Position numbers and translations under genes: made by a program. Below, piece by piece: positions 43,337 through 52,949 of a stretch of 64,000 nt of DNA. This DNA is from Azospirillum sp. SYSU D00513 (GTDB lineage Bacteria > Pseudomonadota > Alphaproteobacteria > Azospirillales > Azospirillaceae), in assembly GCF_017356015.1 (NCBI RefSeq), contig NZ_JAFIQV010000034.1:16012-80011 (forward strand), written 5' to 3'. The number at the start of each line of letters is the position of its first letter. Within the stretch, counting starts at the first letter, position 1. Below the pieces are notes generated by a model. It was not told where the DNA came from. It made no database searches and worked only from the letters and a program-made list of their open reading frames with translations.

Positions 43337-44155
43337 TCACGACATATAATCCAGATAAGAACGTGACATCATAAACTTAGATATGAGGCGCTCCCAATTC
43401 TCATTCTGCTCAGTCCTTTGTCTCGAAAACCTTTCATCTAAAAGAACATTCATCCTCTTTTCAGAGGACAGTATTGAGCCGGCATTATCGGAATGGACGA
43501 ACTCAATGAGGTTCCGCAGCATCTCTTGTCGCGCTTCTACATAATCTTCGTATGTAACCACCGTTGTAGGAAGTCCGAGAGCTGACACAGCCCTTTCCAA
43601 AAACAATTGCTCTCTTTGCACTTCCGCAAGGTGGGTGATAATGGCATCTCTAAGCCACTGCGACGGTGAATCCGACTGCGCATCTGCAGACTGTGCAACT
43701 GAGTCCCACTGTCCTGTTATTTTGGCCTTAAGCAAAGAGATGGCTTGCGCCAAAGCATCGGCGCGGCGAACTAGTATAATCCTAAGATTAGGGAACGTTC
43801 GCGTGAACACGTCACGGATTTCGTTCGCGCCAACATTCCCCAAAGCGCCAGTACTAGAAAAATAATCAATAAACGCCACAAGCTGAACATAATTCATCTT
43901 AAATCCAAAAATTCCCTCCTTTTTATATAGCTTGATAACAGTAGATATATCGGAGTATGGCACGCTCGCCTTGAGAAGGCTAAGGTCTTCAGGATGAAAA
44001 GACCCATCTATCTTATGGAATAATTCGACTCCCATGCCGCAGTTGTTGGCAGCAAGATCTCCGGCGATCATGCTGCTTCCAGAGCGTGGCGTAAAAAGAA
44101 CTACAAAGCATTTACAGGAATCCATTGGACCACTCGCCCCTTCTTCACGGCTCAC
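43337..44155 (-). CDS. Stf0-like sulfotransferase
   Basis: 272 aa; Met-11 at 44125 (MDSCKCFVVLFTPRSGSS) is an equally good start. FVVLFTPRSGSSMIAGDL is the PAPS-binding loop of Stf0-type sulfotransferases. FGFKMNYVQLVAFIDYF and ILVRRADALAQAISLLKAKITGQW match the family's dimer and 3'-phosphate regions, and there is a VTYEDYVEARQEML block near the end. Stf0 enzymes sulfate sugars such as trehalose. The coding DNA is clearly lower in GC than the surroundings, suggesting acquisition by transfer. It is the third sulfotransferase in the window and unlike the other two. Confidence 0.82.
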   Translation of the reverse strand: MSREEGASGPMDSCKCFVVLFTPRSGSSMIAGDLAANNCGMGVELFHKIDGSFHPEDLSLLKASVPYSDISTVIKLYKKEGIFGFKMNYVQLVAFIDYFSSTGALGNVGANEIRDVFTRTFPNLRIILVRRADALAQAISLLKAKITGQWDSVAQSADAQSDSPSQWLRDAIITHLAEVQREQLFLERAVSALGLPTTVVTYEDYVEARQEMLRNLIEFVHSDNAGSILSSEKRMNVLLDERFSRQRTEQNENWERLISKFMMSRSYLDYMS

Positions 44156-44409
44156 ATCGAATTAGAGGCCGCAGCCTCCATTCTTCGCTTATTACAATGT
44201 ACCAAATCGATCACATTAGAAGACCAGTCGCGCAACAGCCTGTGTAACTGAGGCGAATGGAGCGGTTATTTTCGTGCAGCTCCTAAGAGACATGCAGTAC
44301 ATTAGTGCACAGACACAGGCAACAGAGGCGCATGGATTGCCTTCAGGGCATTGATATGCCTGGGCTAACACTTGGCTTTCCTGAATGTGTCCGCGCACTA
44401 GTACTAGCA

Positions 44410-45600
44410 TCATACAGGCTCGGGCAATGCCAAGACATCCCATTCAATATCATCGTCGAACGGAATCTCAGGAATGCCATCCGAACCGAAGGGAAGCTCG
44501 CGAAAATGCTTGAAACTATATTTAAGGTCGCGAAAAAAGCTATAGATATCGCGATAGTCATACCCAGTTGCATGCATCCACTTCGGAGAAACCTCAAAGA
44601 ACAATGAAGGGCGGTGACTGGCTATTGTCCGTGCTAGTCCTCTAAGCACAAAAAGCTCAAAGGTTTGCACGTCAATTTTAATAAACTTGACTTGACGGCC
44701 CGGATGATGCTCACTTAAGTAGTCATCCATTGTCACCGCAGGAACACTTTCCGCGGCGTTCTCGGCATTATATCGTTCAGGATGTAGGTTAACTCCCAGG
44801 CTGCCGAAGTTCGCATCCCCGGTATAGCTTATTGGGAATAAGGTAAGCTCGCCGGCCTTATCACTAGCAGCCATGTGTATCGGGCGAATATTCCAGCATC
44901 CATTTAGAACACAGTTTGCGCCGAGTAACTGATACATGACCCTTTGCGCCTCTACGCTTACGACCAAGCCGTTTGGCCCAACAATCTTTGAAAATACAAC
45001 GCTATGGTGACCAAAGTTTGCCCCAATATCCAGAACAAAGTCGCCGGCGCCAATGTGAGTCTTAAAGACTTCTATATCGTGAGGGGCCCAAGAACCTTCG
45101 CGCTCTATGGCATTGGGAATATCCATATCCGTTTTGAGGACAAGGAACTTTCCCCAATCACCAGAAATCACTCGTACCGTTTCGCTAAGAGTCCTGGACC
45201 GCCCCAGTTCTTTCGGCAATTCATCAAGCATAACTCCGAGCAGCCACACTTGGTGCCCGGACGATTGCCGCGATCTCTTGCCGAGGACTCTTATGGTGCA
45301 GACTGCGCCAGCAGGCGCAGCCATCTCGTAGGCAAAGTTGATGTCCTGCTCGTCTGCATACAAGTCGATTACCTGCGCTTCGCCAGCGCAAGAAATCTCG
45401 ACCAGACCACTCCAGTCATGACGGAGAAACATCAGGCGTACTGTCCCGCCGGGGGAGGACAGTTGGAACTCGGCATCACCGGACTCCGACATGAGAGCTG
45501 CTCCCTGAACACCCGGTACAGGAAGCGCTCGCCAATCACCTACAAGCCTTGCCCCGCAGCAGCCCTGTTCCAACATTTCCGACGGCGCGAACTTAATCAT
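44410..45600 (-). CDS. FkbM-family methyltransferase with N-terminal beta domain
   Basis: 396 aa. The C-terminal 230 residues are an FkbM SAM-dependent O-methyltransferase: FVLDIGANFGHHSVVFSKIV (SAM site), VVSVEAQRVMYQLLGANC, MAASDKAGELTLFP, and VKFIKIDVQTFELFVLRG with the acidic metal/SAM residues. The first 150 residues form an uncharacterised beta-rich region. Such enzymes methylate sugar hydroxyls in surface glycans. It is in the lower-GC block, with 254 gene-free bases between it and the Stf0 gene. Confidence 0.82.
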   Translation of the reverse strand: MIKFAPSEMLEQGCCGARLVGDWRALPVPGVQGAALMSESGDAEFQLSSPGGTVRLMFLRHDWSGLVEISCAGEAQVIDLYADEQDINFAYEMAAPAGAVCTIRVLGKRSRQSSGHQVWLLGVMLDELPKELGRSRTLSETVRVISGDWGKFLVLKTDMDIPNAIEREGSWAPHDIEVFKTHIGAGDFVLDIGANFGHHSVVFSKIVGPNGLVVSVEAQRVMYQLLGANCVLNGCWNIRPIHMAASDKAGELTLFPISYTGDANFGSLGVNLHPERYNAENAAESVPAVTMDDYLSEHHPGRQVKFIKIDVQTFELFVLRGLARTIASHRPSLFFEVSPKWMHATGYDYRDIYSFFRDLKYSFKHFRELPFGSDGIPEIPFDDDIEWDVLALPEPV

Positions 45601-45689
45601 ATTGAGTCCTCATGAACACGATACCAGAAAGAGGAAGGCCGAGCTTGGGCGCCGTAGCGTCTTCGCCAGACATATTACAGCTTCCGCGT

Positions 45690-46073
45690 TTAGTTTGCAC
45701 CCCGGAGTGCTCCTATTTTCACTTTAAGCTGACTAATTTCTGCTTCAAGCTCGGTGAGCTCCTGCGCTTTAGACGCCCATCTCTTCTGCTTGTCGTGCAA
45801 CTCTTGGAGCAGCGTGCGCGTCATTCTCGCGCTCAACACTGCTTTGTCAGGAGAAGTCAAAACTGAGCGGGAAACTGGACCTGACAGCCCCCGAAGAATC
45901 TTCGCAACTTCCGGGTACCTGGAAAGAAAGTCGGTCTCCAGAAGCACGTGGCACAAAATGTCTTTGCTCCCACCCAAATGCCGAAGAAGCAGGTCTACCT
46001 CACCGTCAGACGGCTTTGCATCCGCGAAGGTATCAAGCGCCTGAACCAAGGCGTTTCTGTCTAGACTCATCAT
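45690..46073 (-). CDS. Small coiled-coil protein of unknown function
   Basis: 127 aa. The first 90 residues are helical with no recognised family; the last 35 (LTELEAEISQLKVKIGAL and before) are a predicted coiled coil. The ATG at 46073 overlaps the stop of the upstream GT2-GT4 gene as ATGA, so it is translated with it and may be an accessory or length-control partner (inference). Confidence 0.65.
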   Translation of the reverse strand: MMSLDRNALVQALDTFADAKPSDGEVDLLLRHLGGSKDILCHVLLETDFLSRYPEVAKILRGLSGPVSRSVLTSPDKAVLSARMTRTLLQELHDKQKRWASKAQELTELEAEISQLKVKIGALRGAN

Positions 46074-48280
46074 GCGATCTTCTCCAGAGCCTCGTTCGTA
46101 GAAGCAGCAGCCCTTTGAAAAGCCGAGTAGGCATCCTCAATGCCTTCGACCATCTGTTCCAGCGTGTACTTTGACAGGAAGCTGTGTTGAGCGGCATCTC
46201 CGAGGTGTTGGCGAAGGTTAGCATCACTGGCGAGTTTGAGAATGGCTTGAGCAATCTGACCAGGATCATTAGGGTTAACAAGCAGCCCAGTCTTCATCTG
46301 CTCAACAACTTCCGCTAGTCCGCCGACGTTGCCCGCGACGACCGGCTTGCCGTACCGCATGGCCTCAATCGCCACAAGGCCGAACGACTCAAAACGCGAG
46401 GGCGCCAGGAAAATGTCGCAGTCAGCGTACGCATCAGCAAGCTTGTCGTCCGGTATGTAACCCTCAAGCTGAATCCGCTGCGCAAGCTCGGGCGGTACGC
46501 TCTCCAAAAATCGGCTGATCGCCCGTTTGCAGTTCTGGTCATCCGTCGGAGAGCCGATAAAGCGGAACGTGACATCAGGTAATTGCGTGCAGACACGAAG
46601 AGCCGCTTCCAGAGCTGTATCGAACCCCTTGCGGGTTTCCTGCCGCCCTACGAAGAGGACCGTAATGCCGTCGCCTTTTTTAGCCGTCTCATGTCTGGCC
46701 GGAGAGGTGACGCCGTGAGGCACAACGATTGTCCGCGACGAAATGTCTACGCCATAAGTCTCGTGAATTTCCTTCACGACCGCATTCGTGTTTCCAAGGA
46801 AGTGTTGCGCCCTTTCAAAAATGAACTGTTCGGCCTTAACGACGCGCTGAACATGGTTGAAATCGTACAGGGGCCGGTGCCAATCCGGCTTATGCGGGTG
46901 AGCGAGTTTGTAGGTGGTGTGCAGCGACGTCACCACAGGGATAGGGGAGAGTAGTAGCGGGACTAGGCCTTCGACGTCCCAGATCGGTGCGGAAACGAGA
47001 TCTAGGTTGGAGAAACCGATTTCGCGCAACTCCGCGTACACGCCAGCCGACCAGTTAGTCAAGTGATCTGGAATGTCGATTAGCGCAGTCACTGAACGGA
47101 GTTCTCCGCCCTCTATAGGCAGTACCTTATGGACCCAAACTCCGTCCCTATAATCGACAGTGGGCTCAGCGTCGGCACGCGTGATGACGTGAACCCGATG
47201 ACCTCGTGCCGCCAAGCCACTGGCGACATGGTCTGTCCACCGCGCAATCCCAGCAGTGTCGTTCGGAGGAAAGCCTTGCGAGATTAGCGCTATCCGCAGC
47301 CTCTGTGCGCCCTCAGCATTGAACCTCTTAAAGGGCCTCTTGGAAACCCCTGCGGCTCGTTCCATCAGGTTGGTAGGGGCAGGAAGCCGGGCAAGTGTGC
47401 GGCCGTCTTCAATGCCAAGCTCGACGTCCTGGTTGAGGAGAGCTTCAGCGGTCGGGCTCAGATAGCTATGGTCGCGAAGCCACTTGTTGTCGCGGCGGAG
47501 CCCATCGCGGTACTTAACTACTTCGTCAGTTATAGCGATCTCATCCAATAACGGCGTACCATGGCGATACATGAAGTACACCTTACTGCGTGCTGGCACA
47601 TGCAGTGTCGTCGGAACCTTATTCAGGTTGCGGAGATGGCTCGGCGCGTAACGATGGTAGACGAGCGCGTCGGGAGCATACACAATTTGGCCGCCTTGAT
47701 CGACGAGCCTCAGGCAGACATCCGTCTCATCTAGGAAGTAGGCGAATGTCTCGTCGAAACCGCCAATCTCCTTTAACGCTGATGCACGGAACGATGAATT
47801 GGTTCCCAGAAGGGACGGGAATAGAGGAGATCCTGGGAAGCAGAATGTTTCGCGCGAGATTCCTCTCGGAACCGTAAAGGCGTTACCCAATCTATCGCAA
47901 AGCGTTGCAGTGGCCTGATAACTTTTTCCGGTGTGGTCTATGGTAAAGCCACCCACGCCGACAACGTCATCTGAATTGTATTTTTCGAGAATTCTCTTTA
48001 GCCACCCCGGATGAACAACTGCGTCATCATCTATAAATGCGACGACCTCGCCCACGGCGTTCGCAATGCCAATGTTCCGCGAAACGGAAAGATTCCTCTC
48101 CGCGCATTCCACGTACGTAATAGCCGAAGCATATTCTTCGCAAACTGCTCTCGTCCCGTCCGTCGAGGGGCCGTTTACAACGACGACCTCGAACTGACCT
48201 TCAAGGTTGCGAAGTGCGCGTAGGCAGTCGCGGAGCTGAGGCGCCCGATTGTATGTGTTGATGATTATTGAGGTTTTCAT
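46070..48280 (-). CDS. Bifunctional GT2-GT4 glycosyltransferase
   Basis: 736 aa from the ATG at 48280 (MKTSIIINTYNRAPQLRDCL). A start 24 bases earlier would overlap the neighbour. Residues 1 to about 270 are a GT2 domain with VVVNGPSTDGT, AFIDDDAVVHPGW (metal-binding Asp residues) and DETDVCLRL. Residues about 335-720 are a GT4 domain with GIARWTDHVASGLAARGH, FVGRQETRKGFDTALEAAL and LAPSRFESFGLVAIEAMRYG. The fusion implies two consecutive sugar transfers. It lies in the lower-GC block and is coupled to the small coiled-coil gene downstream. Confidence 0.88.
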   Translation of the reverse strand: MKTSIIINTYNRAPQLRDCLRALRNLEGQFEVVVVNGPSTDGTRAVCEEYASAITYVECAERNLSVSRNIGIANAVGEVVAFIDDDAVVHPGWLKRILEKYNSDDVVGVGGFTIDHTGKSYQATATLCDRLGNAFTVPRGISRETFCFPGSPLFPSLLGTNSSFRASALKEIGGFDETFAYFLDETDVCLRLVDQGGQIVYAPDALVYHRYAPSHLRNLNKVPTTLHVPARSKVYFMYRHGTPLLDEIAITDEVVKYRDGLRRDNKWLRDHSYLSPTAEALLNQDVELGIEDGRTLARLPAPTNLMERAAGVSKRPFKRFNAEGAQRLRIALISQGFPPNDTAGIARWTDHVASGLAARGHRVHVITRADAEPTVDYRDGVWVHKVLPIEGGELRSVTALIDIPDHLTNWSAGVYAELREIGFSNLDLVSAPIWDVEGLVPLLLSPIPVVTSLHTTYKLAHPHKPDWHRPLYDFNHVQRVVKAEQFIFERAQHFLGNTNAVVKEIHETYGVDISSRTIVVPHGVTSPARHETAKKGDGITVLFVGRQETRKGFDTALEAALRVCTQLPDVTFRFIGSPTDDQNCKRAISRFLESVPPELAQRIQLEGYIPDDKLADAYADCDIFLAPSRFESFGLVAIEAMRYGKPVVAGNVGGLAEVVEQMKTGLLVNPNDPGQIAQAILKLASDANLRQHLGDAAQHSFLSKYTLEQMVEGIEDAYSAFQRAAASTNEALEKIA

Positions 48281-48281
48281 G

Positions 48282-48884
48282 TTATTTACCTGCAGCATTG
48301 GCATGCATCAAAGCAATCACGTCCATGTTTTTCTCATGGAATTCCGGCGATCGAAAAAGTGCTGCAAACAAGCTAGCCTTAGATTTATGCACGGAGAGTT
48401 GATGATTGATTGCATCCTCGCTTTCCGGATATCGATGAAAAAGCAAAGAAAACACAGAAACAACATCCTCTCGCGTGAGACCATGCGGCGGAAGGCCTTC
48501 TGTCAACCTGAGCTCATGGAGGAGATGCTGCTGCTCGCCCGACTGAACAACAATCTTCAGCTCCTTCTCGTCTCCCCTCGGCTTCAAACGAACCCGAAAA
48601 CCGACGTCCACCCTTGGAACCCCAGCTTCGCTCACATCAGGTCGCGCCAGCTCTACTTTTCCCCGGCCGATTAGCCCTTTCTCACCAAAGATCAATATTT
48701 CCAACGTGCTGTCTGGGTTCGCCCTATCGAACGCCCAGCCGCAGATCAGCGCTGCACCTTCGGTGAGGTCGAGGCCGTCAAAATTTGCATAAATGCTGGT
48801 GCCCTTAATAGTGGGGAGCATGAATAACAGGTCCGCCGTTTCTTTATGCAGTTGCTGCATTTCGCCTGTCCCTTTAAGCGCCAA
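48282..48884 (-). CDS. Hypothetical protein with GWxxD beta domain and DUF4214-like helical tail
   Basis: 200 aa from a TTG at 48884; the internal ATG at 48860 is a credible alternative. Residues about 35-110 form a beta domain (ALICGWAFDRANPD, a central RPDV and a GFRVRLKP edge) also seen in the proteins at 54084 and 59507. Residues about 135-190 (EDVVSVFSLLFHRYPESEDA then LFAALFRSPEFHE) resemble the helical repeat of DUF4214 proteins associated with glycosyltransferases. It is one base from the GT2-GT4 start and probably operates with it. No catalytic motif seen. Confidence 0.65.
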   Translation of the reverse strand: MALKGTGEMQQLHKETADLLFMLPTIKGTSIYANFDGLDLTEGAALICGWAFDRANPDSTLEILIFGEKGLIGRGKVELARPDVSEAGVPRVDVGFRVRLKPRGDEKELKIVVQSGEQQHLLHELRLTEGLPPHGLTREDVVSVFSLLFHRYPESEDAINHQLSVHKSKASLFAALFRSPEFHEKNMDVIALMHANAAGK

Positions 48885-48905
48885 ACTCGAAAATTATGAA
48901 GAGCG

Positions 48906-50366
48906 TTACTGGCTTGCAGCCGGGATGGAGGACATACGCCCGTATCCGTCCTCGAACCGGACGATGTCGTCCTCGCCGAGGTAGCCGCCGGATTGCACCT
49001 CGACCAGGTGGAGCGGCACCCTCCCCGGGTTCTCCAGCCGGTGCACCGTGCCCATCGGGATGTAGACGGACTGGTTCTCGTACACGAAGATCTGCTCCTC
49101 GCCACGCGTCACCAGCGCCGTGCCCTCCACCACGATCCAGTGCTCCGCCCGATGGTGGTGCATCTGCAGGGACAGGCGCTCGCCTGGCTTCACGACGATG
49201 CGCTTGACCTGGAAGCGGCTGCCGCGGTCGACGCCGCGGTACGAGCCCCAGGGGCGGTGCACGGTCGTGTGCAGGGCATGCTCGTCGCGCCGCTCGGCCT
49301 TGAGGCGGTCCACGATGTGCTTCACATCCTGAGCTCGGGCGTGATTAGTCACCAGGATGGCGTCATCAGTGGCGACCACAACTACGTTCTCCAGGCCAGC
49401 GACCGCGACCAACTGCTCGTCGGAGCGGACGTAGACGTTGCGCGCGTCGTGCAGGACGGCATCGCCCTGCACGACGTTACCGTTCGCATCCTTCTCGCCG
49501 ATGTCCCACAGCGCCGACCAGGCGCCGACGTCGTTCCACCCCATGTCGACCGGCACCACGGCCGCCCTGGCGGTCCTTTCCATGACGGCATAGTCGATGG
49601 AGTCTGACGGCGAGGCAGCGAAGGCATCCTTGCCCAGCCGACAGAAGGTAAGATCCCGCTCGGCGCCACTGAGAGCTTTGCGGCAGGCCTCGACCATGGA
49701 CGGGCTGCTCCGCTCCAGCTCGGCCACGTAGGCCGCAGCGGAGAAGAGGAAGATGCCGCTGTTCCACAGGTACGAGCCGTCCGCCAGGTAGACCTCCGCC
49801 GTCGTCTGATCAGGCTTTTCGACGAAGCGCTCGACGGCGTTGACGCCCTCATGAGCGTCAAGCTTCGCTCCTGCCTTGATGTACCCGTAGCCGGTCTCGG
49901 CCCGCACCGGCCTCACGCCGAACGTGACCAGCGCGCCGGCAGCGGCAGCCCCGGCCGCTGTTGCGACAGCCTCCAGGAAGCGCCCGGGCGAGGCGATGAC
50001 GTGGTCGGACGGCATCACCAGCATGAGGGCGTCCTCGCCCGCGGCGAGCAGCTTGAGGGCGGCGACGCACACCGCGGGCGCCGTGTTGCGCCCGACCGGC
50101 TCGAGGATGATCTCGGAGGGTCGGCACGCTTGGGCGCGCAGTTGCTCGGCGATGATGAAGCGGTGCTCCTCGTTGCAGATCACCAGCGGTGCGGCGAACC
50201 TCTCGCCGGCGACCCGCAGCGCGGTCTCCTGGATCATCGTCAGCTCGCTCGTGAGCGGCAGGAACTGCTTCGGGTACAGCGACCGTGACAACGGCCACAG
50301 CCGGCTCCCCGAGCCGCCCGACAGGATGACCGGCGTGATCACGCCCGCAGACTTGGTGTTCCCCAT
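48906..50366 (-). CDS. manC: Mannose-1-phosphate guanylyltransferase / mannose-6-phosphate isomerase
   Basis: 486 aa from the ATG at 50366. It has the N-terminal nucleotidyltransferase domain (ILSGGSGSRLWPLSRSLYPK, the pyrophosphorylase loop), ETGYGYIKAG, VERFVEKPD with the catalytic Glu-Lys, LWNSGIFLF, and VDMGWNDVGAWSALW. The C-terminal type II isomerase cupin follows: RPWGSYRGVDRG, QMHHHRAEHWIVVEG with metal ligands, and YIPMGTVHRLENPG. It makes GDP-mannose for the mannose, fucose, rhamnose or perosamine in surface glycans. GC content returns to the high background here, marking the right end of the lower-GC block. Confidence 0.95.
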   Translation of the reverse strand: MGNTKSAGVITPVILSGGSGSRLWPLSRSLYPKQFLPLTSELTMIQETALRVAGERFAAPLVICNEEHRFIIAEQLRAQACRPSEIILEPVGRNTAPAVCVAALKLLAAGEDALMLVMPSDHVIASPGRFLEAVATAAGAAAAGALVTFGVRPVRAETGYGYIKAGAKLDAHEGVNAVERFVEKPDQTTAEVYLADGSYLWNSGIFLFSAAAYVAELERSSPSMVEACRKALSGAERDLTFCRLGKDAFAASPSDSIDYAVMERTARAAVVPVDMGWNDVGAWSALWDIGEKDANGNVVQGDAVLHDARNVYVRSDEQLVAVAGLENVVVVATDDAILVTNHARAQDVKHIVDRLKAERRDEHALHTTVHRPWGSYRGVDRGSRFQVKRIVVKPGERLSLQMHHHRAEHWIVVEGTALVTRGEEQIFVYENQSVYIPMGTVHRLENPGRVPLHLVEVQSGGYLGEDDIVRFEDGYGRMSSIPAASQ

Positions 50367-50392
50367 ACCGCTCACCTCAGCTCTCCCACCCA

Positions 50393-52459
50393 TCAGATTG
50401 TCCTCTCACGTACCGCCTGGCCCAGGAGGGCGGCGTATCCCGCGCCGACCGCTGCCGGCGCGTAGGTCGCCGCCGTCAGCTTTTGCCCCTGTTCTGCCAG
50501 CCGCTGCCGCAGCCAGCGGTCCTCAACCAGCCGCCGCATCCACCAGGCGGCGTGCGCAACATCCGGTTCCGCCCACAGCTGCCCGCCGGCGAAGGGGTAT
50601 TCCTCCGGGGACACCAGGCGCAGCCGGTGGTCGACCAGGCCCGCGCTGCCCGGTGTCGTGAAGTCCATGTTCCCCGAGAAGCCGGTGACGACCACCGGCT
50701 TGCCCAGCAGCATCGCCTCGGCGATCCCGCGCCCGAAGCCTTCCGCCCGGTGCAGCGATAGGAACCCGTCGCAGGCTCGGTAGAGATCGAGCACCGCGCC
50801 ACGGCTCAGGGTTTCGCTGATGATGTGAATGCGGCGGTCGATGCGGGCCTCTTCCAGCAGCGCCTGCCAGACAGGGTTGTCCGGGGTCGCGCGCATCGCC
50901 TTGACCACCAGCCCGACGGGCTCGTTCCCCTGCGGGAAAGCCTTCCGGAAGGCGCAGACGCAGGCCTGCGGGTTTTTGCGGGCCAGGCTGGACAGCACAT
51001 CGAAGGCGAAGACGAACAGGAAGCGTCCCTCGGGCAGGCCGAAGTCCCGCCGGCCCAGGCCCGCCGTCGCGTCCACCGTCACCGCCATGGGCATGTGCCG
51101 CACCGGCTTCGGGCAGCTCTTCGCATAGGCATCATAGGTGTAGCGGCTCGACGCCCAGACCTCGTCGACGAGGTTATAGGCGTGATGCCATTCCTCCGGC
51201 CAGTCCGGCAGTTCCCAGGGCCAGTAGCCGATGGTCCGGCGGCCGTCGAACAGCGCCGATCCCTCCACCGCCGCCAGCCGCGCCGTCTCGATGCCGGTCG
51301 TGCAGAACAGGTTGACGGCATAGGGCAGCCGGTCGGTGATCAGCGCGGCGATGCTGTCGTCGCCCTGGTGCACCTCGCGTCCTGGCTCGACGTTGTAGAC
51401 GCTGAAGGGGATCCCCGCCGCCTGCATGGCGAGCGCCGCCATGCGCACGTCCTCGCCGATGCCAAACTGCCCGCGGGCATAGCCGATCAGGTTGACACCG
51501 AACGGCAGGGAGTTGCCGCGCGTCCGCATGGCGGGTGCTGCTACGGTTGCCTCATTGCCTTCTCTCCCGGCTGGCACGCCCGCTTGCGCGGGCTCGGCCA
51601 TCAGGCAGCGCAGGATTGGCGCCCGCTCCTGCCCTTCGCCGCGCGTCCAGGCGAGGAAGGCTGGGCTGCCGGGGTCGGGGAAGCGCTGCCGCAGGGGCGC
51701 GCTTTCCGACCAGACCATCATCGCGATTCTCGGGACACGCGGGTCGGACGACGCCGGCGAACGGAAAACGCGGTCCCGAAGATCGCGGAAAAGCTCTCCG
51801 AGTCGGGGCTCCTCCAGGGCGTCCGTGTAGCACCAGCGCGTGAAGTCCGCCCGGCCGGCGTCCGTGTTGAGCGGAAAGGCCTGTTGCAGGTCCGGGCGCC
51901 GTTCCCACAGCTGCACCATCAACCGGGTGAACGGCAGAAGCGCACCGCTCACTAGGCGCGGGTCGGTTTCAGCCAGGAAATCCTTCTGCTCCCCGGTCAG
52001 GAAGCGGGCGAGATCCAGCTCGGCGATGCCATGAATAAAGTACCACCAGCCGAAAGCCTCCTGCCCCCCGGCCGTGCCGAGGTCGAATACCTCCCACAGG
52101 TCCGGGCGCATGAGCCAGACCTGGCGCATGAAGCGGGTCAGCACCGGCCGGACGCCGGGCAGGGCTTCTTCCGCTGGTTCGGTCAGGAGATCTCGGGGGA
52201 TGTCGGGTTCGAACTCGGCCAGGGCGTGATACTCGCGCGCGCCATGCAGGAGCAGCCACCATTCGAAGCGCGCCCGGTCACCCTCGCACAGCGCGCGCAG
52301 GTCGGGCCGCGTCAGCCAGATCGTCCTCTTGACCTCCTCCAGCCGGGCGCGCGCCGGCAACGCCGGGCGGGCGGCCTCCGCATCGACCGCCTTCGGGGGG
52401 GGCGGAAGGTTCATCAAGGCTGCCATTCGGCCGTCGGTCCATACGGAATCGAGAGACAT
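50393..52459 (-). CDS. GT4 glycosyltransferase with three N-terminal RPDL/WWxxxHG repeats
   Basis: 688 aa from the ATG at 52459 (MSLDSVWTDG). The longer TTG at 52507 has its only purine-rich site touching the codon, so is less likely. Residues about 45-240 hold three units of about 85 residues, each with RPDL(R/W/Q) followed by a Trp-rich motif (FEWWLLLHGAREY, FGWWYFIHGIAEL, FTRWCYTDALEEP). The GT4 domain covers about 335-688: NLIGYARGQFGIGEDVRMAA, a FDVLSSLARKNP region and LHRAEGFGRGIAEAMLLGKP with the conserved Glu. The repeats are of unknown use, perhaps protein docking. It is followed by manC after 26 bases, so it probably uses a GDP-sugar (inference). Confidence 0.85.
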   Translation of the reverse strand: MSLDSVWTDGRMAALMNLPPPPKAVDAEAARPALPARARLEEVKRTIWLTRPDLRALCEGDRARFEWWLLLHGAREYHALAEFEPDIPRDLLTEPAEEALPGVRPVLTRFMRQVWLMRPDLWEVFDLGTAGGQEAFGWWYFIHGIAELDLARFLTGEQKDFLAETDPRLVSGALLPFTRLMVQLWERRPDLQQAFPLNTDAGRADFTRWCYTDALEEPRLGELFRDLRDRVFRSPASSDPRVPRIAMMVWSESAPLRQRFPDPGSPAFLAWTRGEGQERAPILRCLMAEPAQAGVPAGREGNEATVAAPAMRTRGNSLPFGVNLIGYARGQFGIGEDVRMAALAMQAAGIPFSVYNVEPGREVHQGDDSIAALITDRLPYAVNLFCTTGIETARLAAVEGSALFDGRRTIGYWPWELPDWPEEWHHAYNLVDEVWASSRYTYDAYAKSCPKPVRHMPMAVTVDATAGLGRRDFGLPEGRFLFVFAFDVLSSLARKNPQACVCAFRKAFPQGNEPVGLVVKAMRATPDNPVWQALLEEARIDRRIHIISETLSRGAVLDLYRACDGFLSLHRAEGFGRGIAEAMLLGKPVVVTGFSGNMDFTTPGSAGLVDHRLRLVSPEEYPFAGGQLWAEPDVAHAAWWMRRLVEDRWLRQRLAEQGQKLTAATYAPAAVGAGYAALLGQAVRERTI

Positions 52460-52949
52460 GAGGGGTGCCGCCCCCCCGGTGCGGCGGACGGCCGGAGGGT
52501 CCTGCAACCTCTTGGCCGGCTTAGCCGATTCCGGCTATGACAACCATTTGATGATTAAGAACAGATTAAGAAGGCGTTCAAGGGCTTGCTGAAAAAGCAG
52601 GCAGGAGACTTCCAAGCGAAGATTTCAAAATAGTAACGGATGGGAAGGACTTTTTCCGATTTCTCCATGAGCGCTCCGGTTCAGGATGCTTCCTATTGAG
52701 CAAAAGGAAGCTTTCGAACATTGTCACAGCCATACCAGGATATGCGCAGGGCGCAGCCATATTTCCCAGTACCATCTGGTTTTTTGCCCGATTTCGGCCC
52801 CTTCCCCAATGCCCTTAGGCTTCAACGCTCCCGCCCGTTGCTACCTGAGCGTGGACGCAACCGCAAAAACGCACTTGAGAGTACTCCTTAAAAAGTGGTA
52901 CCTCCTAGGCTTCAGCGAATTTGGCATGCCTTGGGGGCAGGGGGAATTT
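52460..52949. other. Divergent promoter region of about 490 bases
   Basis: It separates the leftward glycosyltransferase/manC genes from the rightward RTX gene. It is AT-richer around 52530-52640 and contains a small palindrome (gcttgctgaaaaagcaggc, about 52583). A frame open in phase with the RTX gene from 52686 lacks coding character and a ribosome site. No gene seen. Confidence 0.5.

Noticed and set aside
52686..52949. N-terminal extension of the 309-aa RTX protein
   Set aside because: The extra 88 residues have no RTX character or signal peptide, and a strong ribosome site directly precedes the ATG at 52950.
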